The translations under genes were made by a program, and so were the position numbers. Positions 18,646-28,304 of a DNA stretch of 64,000 bases are shown here, piece by piece (position 1 is the stretch's first letter; each line of letters starts with the position of its first letter). Origin of the DNA: Vreelandella sulfidaeris. GTDB taxonomy: Bacteria; Pseudomonadota; Gammaproteobacteria; Pseudomonadales; Halomonadaceae. The stretch spans positions 1,116,001 through 1,180,000 of the forward strand of contig AP019514.1 in NCBI GenBank assembly GCA_007182875.1, written 5' to 3'. The notes under the pieces are model-generated. The model worked only from the letters and a program-made list of their open reading frames with translations. It ran no database searches and was not told the DNA's origin.

Positions 18646-19143
18646 GTGGTTCAGCTAGCTGATATTGAAAGGGTCGCCCCTGGTGTTGCATACCTGTCGC
18701 CCGATGAGCATGAGGCGCTGCATAGATTTTCACTGCTCTGGACTTTATTCGAAGCCCAAATGTTGGAGAGCAATGCCTCGGCGAAGAAGATTTCTGAGAA
18801 AGTGCAGAGTGTGGAGACGGAGATCATTCGGGGTGGTTGGTTCGCAGAGCATTTAGATTACTTTTCCGATCGCTATGTTGATGGCAGTAATACGAACCAA
18901 CGCTTTGAAAACCTTTATCTACGTAACAACGATAACCCCGACTTGGTTCGCGCCGTGCTAACTGGGGAGAATTTAGAACCAACTTCTCAGCTTATAGGTT
19001 GCCTGATCATAGTTTATCGTTTTAGAAACAATTTCTTTCATGGCATCAAGTGGGCATATGGTCTACAAGACCAGCTTGATAATTTTAAGAATTCAGCATC
19101 TCTTCTGGGAAAGTTCTTAGAGAAGGTGCCAAATGACATATAA
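18646..19143 (+). CDS. Hypothetical protein with HEPN-type Rx4H motif
   Basis: 165 residues, intact, starting at GTG 18646 behind a strong AAGGAGGG site. The protein is predicted all-helical and ends with FRNNFFHGIKWAYG. The RNNFFH stretch fits the Rx4-6H catalytic motif of HEPN ribonucleases; MAE_28990/ApeA-like HEPN proteins carry similar RN.FFHG ends. If so it may be an RNase of a toxin-antitoxin or abortive-infection system. No classical MNT partner is seen next to it. The HEPN assignment rests on the motif only. Confidence 0.55.
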   Translation: MVQLADIERVAPGVAYLSPDEHEALHRFSLLWTLFEAQMLESNASAKKISEKVQSVETEIIRGGWFAEHLDYFSDRYVDGSNTNQRFENLYLRNNDNPDLVRAVLTGENLEPTSQLIGCLIIVYRFRNNFFHGIKWAYGLQDQLDNFKNSASLLGKFLEKVPNDI

Positions 19144-19168
19144 AACAACTGTTAATTTTGAGGCTAGC

Positions 19169-19749
19169 ATAAAATTTTTCGACTTATTCCTTTGCTCACG
19201 CTGTTCTTACTTCAGGCCTGTGCAAACCCATCAATCGTGAATGTTCGAGATGACATGGTCTCTGAGATTCCATCAGATGCTGTCATTTTATTCCAAGATT
19301 TGAGGGTGAGCCAAACTTTGTTGAGGAAAGCACAGATTATTTTGTGTCCATTATTGAGGCCTCCATTGATAATCAAATCGTTCAAGGAAGTGTTCTGAGA
19401 GAGGAATCCACCGATATCGCATCAGGAGGGAATTTGGCCCCGTGGAAATTGCATTAAGTTTTCCCGTGAGCGTGGGTACGACGTCTTGATAATGGGGAAG
19501 GTTACAAGCCATAAAACAATGGGCAGCCTGAACGGATTTTCAACAGTCAGAATTTACGATGTTGAGACTGGCGACCGCATAGCAAATTTCCATCGTCCCA
19601 GTGGTTTGTTGGTCGCTCATAGTGAGCATCAATCTGTAATGGCAGCAGTTAAGAGAACGGCGGGTGACGCTTACAAAGTATTCCCCGATAGTCAGAAACA
19701 ACAAGTGGCCGATTTCGTCACTAGCGACCCAAAGCGGCCCCACCGGTGA
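19169..19749 (+). CDS. Predicted lipoprotein, frameshifted, start codon damaged
   Basis: About 190 residues after joining frames. At 19169 the sequence reads AT-AAAATTTTT; one missing G would give ATGAAAATTTTT and the lipoprotein signal MKIFRLIPLLTLFLLQAC with the lipidated cysteine. Later pieces read FVEESTDYFVSIIEASID, then a frame shift near 19450, then RGYDVLIMGKVTSHKTMGS. The last part, YDVETGDRIANFHRPSG, resembles outer-membrane or periplasmic lipoproteins of unknown role. I cannot name a family. Confidence 0.6.
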
Positions 19750-19866
19750 AAGCGGCATGCTGATTCAGCCGTGTTATGCAGCCGACACGATAATCTATGT
19801 TATGCTTCCTATTTATACTTAATTAATTTTAATTTCAATGGGATAGATCGTGAATGAAGGGCTGAA

Positions 19867-19904
19867 TAACCTGAATGAACGAGCCGGCGGGTTCATTCAG
19901 GTTA
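19867..19904. terminator. Perfect 14-bp inverted repeat
   Basis: TAACCTGAATGAAC and GTTCATTCAGGTTA pair perfectly around a 10-nt loop. There is no T run, so it may be a terminator-like hairpin, a protein site or a decayed cassette site. It begins with TAAC and ends with GTTA. Confidence 0.5.
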
Positions 19905-19979
19905 CGTAGAAGGGAGTATAATCACTGTTATATATTTTGAGAAAAATGAATATTTGGCAACTGAATTTAAAGGATAACC

Positions 19980-21060
19980 ATGAATAATAAGAAATCAATG
20001 AGTCACGTAAATCCTTTGGGATTAGATGCTAAAAGAGAAAAAAGCAGGAAGTGATACTTATAGAAAGTATAATTATCAATATCATTGGGCATTCTGCAGG
20101 ATGCTTGATGAACATAGTGAGGGAAATGAATACGCTATATTTGTGGAGGAACATGAAGATGTAACACTGGCGAACAGCCTTAATGGTGCGTCTGCATTGT
20201 TTGAGTTCAATCAAATTAAAGAGATAGCAAGCAAGTCAACAATTACCTCATTGACAAAAGATAAAGAAAAACAGGCTCACCATTAAAAAGCTTGCAAACA
20301 GTGTGTGCAATAAAACTTCTCTGGTAGAGTTTCAAGTGTTAACTTTGTGTCTACTGGTGGGTTTAGCTTTGACTTGCACAAAGATGGTTTGTCGTTCGAG
20401 GTAATCAAGGTCGGGCAACTAACAGATGACGAAAAAGAAAAAGTTTTTAGTTGCATATCTGGAATAGATAAAGCAAATATGCTAGAAAGCAAACTGGCAT
20501 TTATAATACCAGAGTTGCCCGAAAAGGCTTTGATCTTGCTGTTGAAGGTAAGATTAGTCAATTGATAAATAAACGAGCGCCTGGGTGCACTTACAACTCT
20601 AGCTCTATTTACAACTGCATAATAAGAGACCTTCAAAGAAAAGGTGAAAATAGTTTTGATTACCTTGACTGGGATACTTCACTGAAGAAAAAGCAGTTAC
20701 GAGCAAGCAGCTCGATGAAATCATAGAGCAACACGTTAAAAGCAAACCTGATGAGAGTTTAACTACAGAATTATTAGATATACTCAAAGATGAATACAAC
20801 CTAAAATCTTTGAGGCGGAGAAAAATCGTTAGCGCATTCGATAGGTATTATACTGCTAAACTGAGTAATCGAGATTCAGAGCTGCACAAAGTTTCGGAAG
20901 AGATAAAAATGTCAATAGAAGATAAAATTGACAACTATTCTACTGCTGCAGAATTAGATGAGAGTATATTTAGCCAAGCCTCTGATTTATTAACTAGCTA
21001 TTTCCTTAGTCGAGAAGACTTTTCTGGTGCATTTTATATGAGCTGATTGCATTGAAATGA
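19980..21060 (+). CDS. DUF4297 (Cap4-like) nuclease, putative defence effector, frameshifted
   Basis: About 355 residues after joining. The N terminus (AGSDTYRKYNYQYHWAFCRM, then VEEHEDVTL and ALFEFNQIKE) fits the DUF4297/Cap4 pattern: a leading Gly-Tyr-Gln stretch and the restriction-like E-D-QxK nuclease core. The rest is helical. This domain is the effector LmuA in Lamassu and in ABC-three-component systems. Start ATG 19980 has AAAGGAT in front. Shifts near 20285, 20545, 20690 and 21030 break it. The last one restores an end ILYELIALK at stop 21058-21060, which overlaps the ATPase start (ATGA). Base composition is much lower in GC than the flanks. Confidence 0.62.
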
Positions 21061-22798
21061 ACAATGACATTTATACATACAAAAGCTTATTAGGAATTTA
21101 AGGAATAATTTGCATGAGAACCTTGAAGTTCAAAAACTCACATTAATAAGCGATCTGCAAAGAAAGCAAGACAATTAGAGTTCTCAGACAGATACAATCT
21201 GATTCTCGCTGAGGGTAAAAATAGTGTTGGCAAGTCTTCTGTGGTAAAAATTTATTCTGGTGTTTTGGCTGTGAGCCCAGGTTTGACGACAAATGGAATA
21301 GTCTAAACTGCAAAGCCATCATTGAGTTTGAAGTTGGAGATAAAAATACTGGCTTGCCCGAGATGACAATCGTTTCTTTTTATCTGATGATGGGGTTAAA
21401 TACAAATCATTTGTTGGCCTGTCTGGAGAGTTCTCCAAAAATATCAGAGATCGTAAATTTTAATGCTTTATTACCAGTAAGAAACAAGGATGAGGTTGTT
21501 ATACCACCTCCTGCATTTTACTTCCTTCCATTTTATATAGACCAAAAGCAGAGTTGGTCGAATGCATGGGAATCATTTGATAAACTTGGTCAGTTTTCTG
21601 ACTGGAAAAAGCCAATTATACAATACCACTCCGGAATGATCAAAAAGAACTATTTTGATTTAACTGAGAATATTTACGAGAAAAAAGAGAAAAGTGCGGT
21701 TAAGAATAAGATCGAAAAATATGAAACTGCAATATCAATAGTCAGCGACTTTATTCCTAATATTGAAACTACCGTAAATTTAGAAGAGTTCGACGAAATC
21801 GAAGAAGAGCTCAAGTATAAAATGTTTGATCTACACAATTTACAGGAGCTTGTCTTTGAAGAGTTTGCAGAGCTTAGGGCAGATAAAGCACACGTTCAAA
21901 GCCAGCTTGTGATTGCAAATGAAGCTTTGAGTGAGCTTGAAAAGATTATGAGTTTGCAGAAGAAACAGATGATGAAATAGAATGCCCAACCTGTGGTGTC
22001 ATTCATGATAACACTCTAGTTAATAGATTTTCGTTGCTTAAAGATAAAAGAGCAGGCTGGGCAAGTTGCTAAACGACTAGAAGCGTCATTAAAAAATTAG
22101 AGCGAAGTGTCATAAAGAAAGAGGAAGAATTAAGAGACATTAGAAACCAAATTGAAGAATTAAATGAGAAGTACTATAGAAAGAAGATGAAAATAAGATA
22201 ACATTTCAAAACATCCTCGATTCGGTTGCAGTACACTCTGTTACGCAAAAAGTTAACAGTAGAAAAGTATCAAGTTTGAACAGCTTTACTCGCTAGAAGC
22301 GGGCGAAAGCTTTGGGAAAAGACCGGAATAGTGCATCTAAAGAAAGTAAAAATTGTCAAAGAAAAATTTATAGAGCTTTTCCAAGCTATATTTCCAAACT
22401 TAAGGCGTTTGGAGTAAATACTCAACATTAAATCACCAGAAAGCTATACAAAAGTCGCCAAAAGTGGTGGTGCTGCTGAAAGCACGAGAGCTATGCTGGC
22501 GTATTATGTAACTTTCTACAACCTCATAAGTATATATAGTGAAGAAGTATTGAGCCCGCTGGTTATTGATACTCCAAACCAGCATGAACAAGCTGCTAAA
22601 CACTATGAAAGCATCGTTTCTTTAGTCATGAACAATACTCCTGAAAACTCACAAATATTTCTATGCGGCATGGATTCAAAGAAACTATCTCAAATGAAGG
22701 GAAAGGGAAAAGTGCACTTATTAGAGAAAGAGCATGCCCTTTTAGAAGCTAGTGAATATGAGGGTCTGAGCGAGAAATATGGTAGTATCTTCGAATAA
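21057..22798 (+). CDS. SMC/Rad50-like ATPase with zinc hook, putative defence sensor, frameshifted
   Basis: About 575 residues after joining. Walker A is NLILAEGKNSVGKSSV near 21215. A coiled-coil arm runs from about 21660, with a zinc-hook cysteine pair ECPTCG near 21985, and a return coil to 22200. The ABC signature is SGGAAESTRAM and the Walker B is PLVIDTPNQ near 22570. This is the layout of LmuB and ABC-3C ATPases. Starting at ATG 21057 it overlaps the DUF4297 gene. No separate middle component (LmuC) lies between them. Many shifts occur (about 21155, 21280, 21400, 21960, 22060, 22200-22330). Confidence 0.65.
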
Positions 22799-22813
22799 TC
22801 AAGGGTAAACGTA

Positions 22814-22867
22814 TATAACAAAAGGTTCCAGGTGACGCCTACAGCGCACCTGAACTAAACGTTATAT
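22814..22867 (+). repeat. attC-like recombination site 1
   Basis: Outer boxes ATATAAC and GTTATAT are exact complements. Inside, AGGTTCCAGGTG pairs with CACCTGAACT, leaving single unpaired bases only on one strand. A 12-nt unpaired centre (ACGCCTACAGCG) follows. AAC/GTT boxes, two stem blocks, one-sided bulges and an open centre are what integron attC sites need. Confidence 0.6.
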
Positions 22868-22890
22868 TTTGGTAAGCATATAGGAATGAA

Positions 22891-23494
22891 ATGTCTATAA
22901 CATATAAACAAGCTGCTGGGGCTGCTTTTGCATTGGTTGGTGCAACCGCCACGGCTACATGGAATATAAGGAATGATAGGCTAGAGGAACTTGACTCGAT
23001 AGTGAACTCCTACGAGGCAGCGGAATCTTGGAAGGTTCCTGAAACAATTGCAAAATTAGATAAATCTGTTGAATACCTCAATAGCGAGTTAGGTCTCATA
23101 GCAGAAAACCAGAAATATAAAGAAGAAATCGATGAATTAATGGCCCAAGTTTCTGAGCTTTCTGAGACCGTTTCTATGAAAAATAATCAAATATCAGCGC
23201 TTGAAGACAAGGTTGCTGAGCAAGAGCAATTCGTTAATGAATTTTTTCCGATACAGAAGAATTTGTTTTAGAAAAGAATACCTCTATTGGTTTCTTTGGC
23301 GCTGAGATTGTCGTTGCCCTAAATGATGTTTATGAAGTTTTAGGTGACGCAGATATTACGATTAACAATAGCAAACATCGGATTGAAGTAGGAGTATCAT
23401 TCCTGTCACTAGTGCGAATAAAACCTGTGATCTGATATTTAACGAATTTGTGGGATACGATAGTATTAAATTGAGCATTCTATGCAAAATATAA
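22891..23494 (+). CDS. Membrane-anchored coiled-coil protein in a cassette, frameshifted
   Basis: About 200 residues. An N-terminal membrane segment (AAGAAFALVGATATATWNI) is followed by a long coiled coil (residues about 45-120). Near 23247 one lost base shifts to EEFVLEKNTSIGFFGAEIVV, and near 23390 another shifts to SIIPVTSANKTCDLIFNEFV, ending at stop 23492-23494. The C-terminal part looks like a small beta domain. I do not recognise a family. It lies alone between two attC-like sites, as a cassette gene would. Confidence 0.6.
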
Positions 23495-23560
23495 CAATTG
23501 GCTGTTGTCGGACGTTCCTGCGCTAGCGCTCCGGCACGTCGCAAAGCCAGAGCGTTATAC
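23489..23560 (+). repeat. attC-like recombination site 2
   Basis: Outer boxes ATATAAC and GTTATAC frame the site. GGCT pairs with AGCC, and TTGTCGGACGT pairs with ACGTCGCAA with single bulged bases on one strand, around a GC-rich palindromic centre (GCGCTAGCGC). The architecture matches site 1 although the sequence differs, as is normal for attC sites. Confidence 0.6.
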
Positions 23561-23826
23561 CAGAATCACATAAAGACCGCATTTGACCGTAATCAGTCTA
23601 AAGCGGTCGCTTTCTTTACGCAAGACGTCCTAGCCACCAGGTGGTTTTGTGAGGTCTGTTCTTCATAAAGAAATCGTTAAGTATTTTTATGGCTAGGAAA
23701 GGTAAACTTCTCCATCTTTCCCATCTTGCCGGTATTGAAAGGCTTTTAACTATAAACTTAATACTCCAGTTATTAATTTTAATATTAAAGTGTCGAGCTC
23801 TGTAACTGACAACAATAAGGTGAAAA
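23561..23826. other. Stretch with no supported gene
   Basis: Only short frames are present. A GACCGC...GCGGTC inverted pair lies near 23575-23610. Nothing else stands out. Confidence 0.4.
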
Positions 23827-23857
23827 GAGTGCCGAAGCATTTTGGCTTCCGGCACTC
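23827..23857 (-). terminator. Terminator of the membrane coiled-coil gene
   Basis: GAGTGCCGAAGC and its complement GGCTTCCGGCACTC form a long hairpin. On the minus strand it is followed by TTTTC. It lies 24 bp after the stop of the gene ending at 23881. Confidence 0.75.
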
Positions 23858-23880
23858 GTTAACATTAACTATCTATAGTC

Positions 23881-25067
23881 TTAATTTTTCATATTCCTCT
23901 TTGCCCATTTCCTAGGGTCTATTCTCCAGATATATTTAAACCCTTTTAGAAACAAAAGTAGAAACACAAGTGGCATAATTAGTGTCTTAAATAAAATGCT
24001 GCCATCAAATTAAGTAAGGAAGGGATTATATCTTCAACTGTTGTTACAATACGTTCCCATTTTGCTATATCCCGGAACTCAGATATTTTATTCGACATAC
24101 TTGCCATCCAGCCTTCAGTAACATTATTTCCTTCAATAATATCGGTGGTATTTTGAATATTCTTATCTACAGAATCAAGTTGAGTCGTTAGGTTCTCAAT
24201 TTCATCCTGAAATTGTTCAATTTGTATAATTGCACTTTCTTTTTCTGATATAGCTTGAGCATACTCATCTTCACGAGAAAATACATTTAATTTTTCGATT
24301 GTACCCATTTTCCTTCTAACTCACTCACTCTATTCTCAAGCGGTATGAGGTTATTTTGAGATGTAAGTAGAGCTGTTTCCTTATCATCTATTTTATCAAT
24401 TAATTGAGAGTGCTCATTTTCGAGCTCTTCGCGCATGGTAAGAAGACCTTGTCTTTCATCTACACTTAATCCATTTTCGGGACTTCTATTCTGTTCGATC
24501 TGACTGGCGGCCACCTCTACTTCTTGTAAACTAATAGCTATTCTTTTATCCACAAAGCCTGTTCTACCACCCCGTTCATAAGTACGACTATTACTACAAG
24601 GAACCGAATCATCGTGAAAAAGCGAATATACGGAAAATAAAAAGAGTAAATGCCATCACGAAAATAATTTGAAATGATAAAAGCTATGCCTAGTAATGTA
24701 AGTGCAACCTTAAAAAGCGTAGAAATAATTTCTACTGTTATTTTTGTACAATTAAAGAGGATATAGAAAATTTCATAGCGGAGCTATATTGCTCAACTAA
24801 ATCATTTAGAGGGTCTAGGATTTGAAATGGTTGTACATCAAAACCCACTCCCAGTGATGCGCTAATGCTAATAGAAGATGCGAGTGATACTGCGGCGTTT
24901 ATGACCCTAGCGGTACCGTATGCTGCTAATGCCTGCACAGTCGAAGCGTTAACATATTCTCTACTTAAATGATCAATTATGCCTGTCCATGAGACGATCA
25001 AAATTATTATAACTAAAAGTGAAATAATTAATTTTCTGCTTTTGTCAAGTTCTTTTAGTTCTAACAT
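23881..25067 (-). CDS. Membrane protein with central coiled coil, frameshifted
   Basis: About 390 residues after joining. It starts at 25067 with MLELKELDKSRKLIISLLVI, a membrane segment. A small-residue-rich region (VINAAVSLASSISISASLG), another membrane pair (FKVALTLLGIAFIISNYF, MIRFLVVIVVLMNGVVEQ), a long coiled coil (24000-24560) and a last membrane segment (LVFLLLFLKGFKYIWRI) follow. Shifts near 24740, 24560, 24300 and 23970 split it. I do not recognise a family; the layout suggests a large membrane-bound sensor or scaffold. It is AT-rich like its neighbours, a sign of transfer. Confidence 0.6.
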
Positions 25068-25397
25068 ACTGCCAGCCCTTGATGTCCCATTTATATTTTA
25101 ATGTGTACAACTGCTTTTAAGCAGGTTTTCTGCTCCCATTACATGTCGCCGTATATTTTAAGAATATTTAATAAAAATAATCATGTAATATTTTGAAACA
25201 AATTGAGACAACCATTTTTCTTTGGTTACCCCTTCTACCAGCCTTGTTGTCCGGTTGGTGATATCGCCAACATGACAACAAGACTGTCAGAGTGGGTGTT
25301 GTCATATAAAATATTATATAATTCAATTATTTAAATAAATAGCTAAAGTTGTATTTGGATTGGCCGATGTAAAAGGGCATTCAAAAAAGAGAGGGCT
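25068..25397. other. AT-rich intergenic region between divergent genes
   Basis: No gene seen. The region separates the divergent membrane coiled-coil and EcsC genes and should hold both promoters. I could not fix exact boxes. Confidence 0.4.
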
Positions 25398-26234
25398 ATG
25401 ATGGGAACTGAGTCAGGCAACATTCAAGTTTGGGATAAAATCATCAATTCTGCCGTGCATATGCCAGGATCGAGGGTGTCAAGAAACGATTTTTGAGGAA
25501 AGAACTCAGCAAATACTGCGATGCAAGTTTAGTTGAAGCGGCCATAGCAGAAAGCCCAGCAGTAGCGGGTGTGCCTCAGGATTTAATTCGTAAGATTTCA
25601 GATTCAGTTATTTCTAGCCAGCGTACGCGTACTACTTCCTCTCCGTAGCAGCGGGATTGCCAGGGGTGGTGGGCAGCGGGAACAATACCTGCAGATATTT
25701 CTCAGTTCTTTGGAGTGTAACTGTCGTCAGCCAGAAATTGGCTTATTTGCATGGGTGGCCGGACCTAAATGAAGGCGGTGCCGATGATACTGATGAAAAA
25801 CGAAAGAAGTTCTTACTCTTTTCATTGGTGTGATGTTTGGTGTTAACGCCGCGAACAAGGGAATTACTCGTCTTTCTGCCCACGTCGCTGGTAATACAGC
25901 TAAACGTATTTCAGATAAAGCACTTACTAAAACTACTTGGTATCCATTATTAAAAAGATAGCTGCAGTACTTGGATATAAAATAACAAAAGAAAGTACTG
26001 GTAAGTCAATCAGTAAAGTTATCCCTCTTGGGAGGTGCTATTTCTGGAGGAATGACGTGGGTTTCCTTCGGAAAAATGGCAAATCGTTTGCGAAGTCACC
26101 TAGAAGGTCTTTATTTGCACACACGTAGGCCTGAAGACTTAGCGAATGAAAATTCAATTTTCGAAGATGAAGAAGACATTATTGTGAATGAGAGCGATGA
26201 AACAGTAAATACACTAAATAAATCAGCTATTTAA
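25398..26234 (+). CDS. EcsC-family protein, frameshifted
   Basis: About 280 residues. After an N-terminal helical part, the stretch AAGLPGVVGSGN, then KLAYLHGWPDLNE, then FGVNAANKGITRLSAHVA and KKIAAVLGYKITKES-GKSISKVIPL-GGAISGG match the EcsC family. EcsC proteins are of unknown mechanism and often sit near membrane or defence genes. The tail is acidic (EDEEDIIVNESDE). Shifts near 25480, 25800, 25940 and 26030 break it. It could be partnered with the divergent membrane protein; that is inferred from position. Confidence 0.7.
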
Positions 26235-26270
26235 CGATAATTTATATCTTTGCTAAATGTTTTGTAAGGT

Positions 26271-26293
26271 AGCCCCTCCGGTTAAGAGGGGCT
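26271..26293 (+). terminator. Terminator-like hairpin after the EcsC gene
   Basis: AGCCCCT-CCGGTTA-AGGGGCT lies 37 bp after the EcsC stop. It has a strong stem but no adjacent T run. Confidence 0.6.
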
Positions 26294-26334
26294 TGGATAT
26301 AGCTTTATTTTTAGAATAATTTCCTCTCCTCGAA

Positions 26335-26808
26335 CTACTCGCACCTATCACTACTCACTACCACGTGGTTAACCACTCGAATATCCATCAGCCCCTGGCT
26401 TCCTTCAATCGCTCGGTAATACAGCTGTCTGCGTTGCTGGGCTCGTTGTCTCCACTAGGATGATTGTGTACCAAGATGACCGCGGTGGCATTGTAGGCGA
26501 GGGCTGCTTTCAGTACCTCGCGGTGGGTAAACGCTTGCTGAGTCGATCGTGCCACGAAACATCTCTTCACAGCGGATGACTCGATGTTGGCTATCGATAA
26601 ATAACACGCTGAAAACCTCATGTTCATAGTCTTGAAGCAGTAGCTGTAACTGCTCAAATGCTTGTTACGACTGGTTTATTTTGCGGCCTTTAGCGAGTTT
26701 ACGCTGCGCAAAGTGCTTGGCATAGGTGATGATGTCTGTTTCAGTAACGGGCGAGCTCACGTGATAAGTGCCCGCTACCTCACCGGCTTTGAGTTTGGAA
26801 TGAGTCAT
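26335..26808 (-). CDS. radC: RadC-family JAB-domain protein, frameshifted
   Basis: A mobile-element RadC homologue of about 160 residues. The N terminus ([20 protein letters not shown]) from ATG 26808 is typical of the copies carried by integrative elements. The JAMM metal motif is intact in [16 protein letters not shown]. Three shifts (26665, 26540 and 26400 regions) split it; joined, it ends VVVSSDRCE at stop 26335-26337. Despite the name, no DNA-repair role is proven for this family. It heads a leftward block of recombination genes. Confidence 0.85.
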
Positions 26809-26914
26809 GGTTGCTTCCCAAAAAATGCCGGGGTGGTGGTGGCCCGGCATCTATGTCGTTAATGATGAGTGGGTGTTGTGGTTAAGTGAGTAGGTCACGC
26901 AGCCATTACTTGAC

Positions 26915-27505
26915 TCATGCGCCGCTCCATCTCTTCATAAAGGCCTCGACACGCTCGGCGATGGTGCGAATCATGATGTCGTCACGGTAGGCACGTTTGA
27001 TAAACAGCGGCATGCCCGGCCAATAGCTGACAAAGTCGATCCATTCCCGCTCGCTGACCCATAGGCCACCCTGGCATTGGGGCACGTGCTCATCCGGTAT
27101 TTCTCCGTTTAGTAGTATGTCGATCTGGAATTTGGGCAGTTTGGTTTTGATTTCCAGCAGACCGTTACTGCCTACCAAGCTGTCAGGCGAGTAACCCACG
27201 TTGTGGTTAAGGATGATGCCCACTTCGTGTGGCTTGGGTTCGCCAGTGGTATCGCAGTAGAGCGCACGGCCTACACCTTCCAGCGAATGCCCACGGCGGG
27301 TATGGGCATTGCCTTGAAATGGCTCGGCCAGCTCGCCGGTTATCCGCTCACCGATTAACTGATGCATATAGGTAATCGCCCCGGTACCCAACCCACACGG
27401 GCCTTTACCCTTAACCAGCAAGGCTTTGAGCTCCGACATGGTGACGCGACCTAACCGCGCAGCCAGCCACTCTGGGGTGCCTTGCTCCATACTAAGCACT
27501 TGCAT
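26915..27505 (-). CDS. YqaJ-type recombination exonuclease
   Basis: A lambda-exonuclease-like 5'-3' DNase of 196 residues, frame intact. The core is MEQGTPEWLAARLGRVTMS at the N terminus, GHSLEGVGRALY with the first glutamate, and the PD-(D/E)XK motif YSPDSLVGSNGLLEIKTK. LPKFQIDIL...VPQCQGGLWVS is the usual helix after it. It would resect duplex ends so that the ERF-type annealing protein next to it can pair strands. Confidence 0.92.
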   Translation of the reverse strand: MQVLSMEQGTPEWLAARLGRVTMSELKALLVKGKGPCGLGTGAITYMHQLIGERITGELAEPFQGNAHTRRGHSLEGVGRALYCDTTGEPKPHEVGIILNHNVGYSPDSLVGSNGLLEIKTKLPKFQIDILLNGEIPDEHVPQCQGGLWVSEREWIDFVSYWPGMPLFIKRAYRDDIMIRTIAERVEAFMKRWSGA

Positions 27506-27538
27506 GGAGGTCTCCTGTCATAAGAGGTAGTTGGTGGG

Positions 27539-28292
27539 TTATTTAACCGATCGCTTAGAAAGTGAAGCGCGTAGCTTGTCGAAGTCAGGCTGAGGTACTT
27601 GCACGGCTGAACCATACTTGCCGCTAAACCACTCCTGGGTTGTGGCAGGGCATTGGCTGATCAGGCGTTGGATCTGTCCCGCCTGAAAGGGCGTTACTAG
27701 CTTGATAGCGGATTTAGTACTGGATTTACCGTTGTCGTCCTGGCCCCGTGTGGTGATGTTGAGTAGGGCGCAGAGTACGTAGCGCTTGCCATAGCTGGTG
27801 GATGAGCCAAACGCCTGCACCGCGTTTTGTTACCGCTCATATCGGCAGGCAGCAGCATGCTGGTCTCTTCACGATGACCATCCTTATGCATCAGTACACC
27901 GGTCACCTCAATACCGCGCTCCTGTGTGTCCTAATACGAAAGCTCACTGCAAAACCGTGTTTTGCATAATGGGGCGCACGGTGTCGACGATATCTTCCAG
28001 CGTGGCGTAGCAGCCGTTGTTGGTTTGCCCACGCTCTTCGATGCTGGGGAGTTCAGTCTGCATCGCCGCCATGGCCGCGCTATAGGCCATCATGGCCTGG
28101 CGATCCATCACTCGTTCCTGCATCTGTAGCAAGCGCTCCATCTTGTCGATATCGACGTCCGGGTTAAGCGCTGCACGCTCAATCACTTGGATAATGGCCG
28201 TGCTCTCCGCGAGGTGAGCGGTGGGTGCTGGGGACTGCTTGTAGGGAAGAGGTGGCAGGCTCCTGATTTACCACATTAGATTTGGTGGCCAT
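27539..28292 (-). CDS. erf: ERF-family single-strand annealing protein, frameshifted
   Basis: About 250 residues. From ATG 28292 the start is MATKSNVVNQEP. The conserved part reads MAYSAAMAAMQTELPSIEE, then YATLEDIVDTVRPI, then FGSSTSYGKRYVLCALLNI, the usual ERF/Sak signature. Shifts near 28230, 27940 and 27820 break it. It lies 34 bp upstream of the exonuclease, so the pair forms a phage-type homologous recombination module. Confidence 0.87.
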
Positions 28293-28304
28293 GACAAGGC
28301 TCCT

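Larger units (their letters stand above)
19927..22860 (+). mobile_element. Cassette-like unit carrying the DUF4297-ATPase pair
   Basis: The unit starts at a GTTATAT box (19927-19933) and ends in an attC-like folded site whose own GTTATAT box is at 22861-22867. Between them are exactly two overlapping genes. The boundaries match how an integron cassette would sit in an array. No integron integrase is present in the window, and the site that should precede 19927 is not clear. Confidence 0.5.

Noticed and set aside
23616..23855. Reading frame on the minus strand between the cassette and the terminator
   Set aside because: It crosses the terminator hairpin, has no ribosome site and no recognisable protein features.
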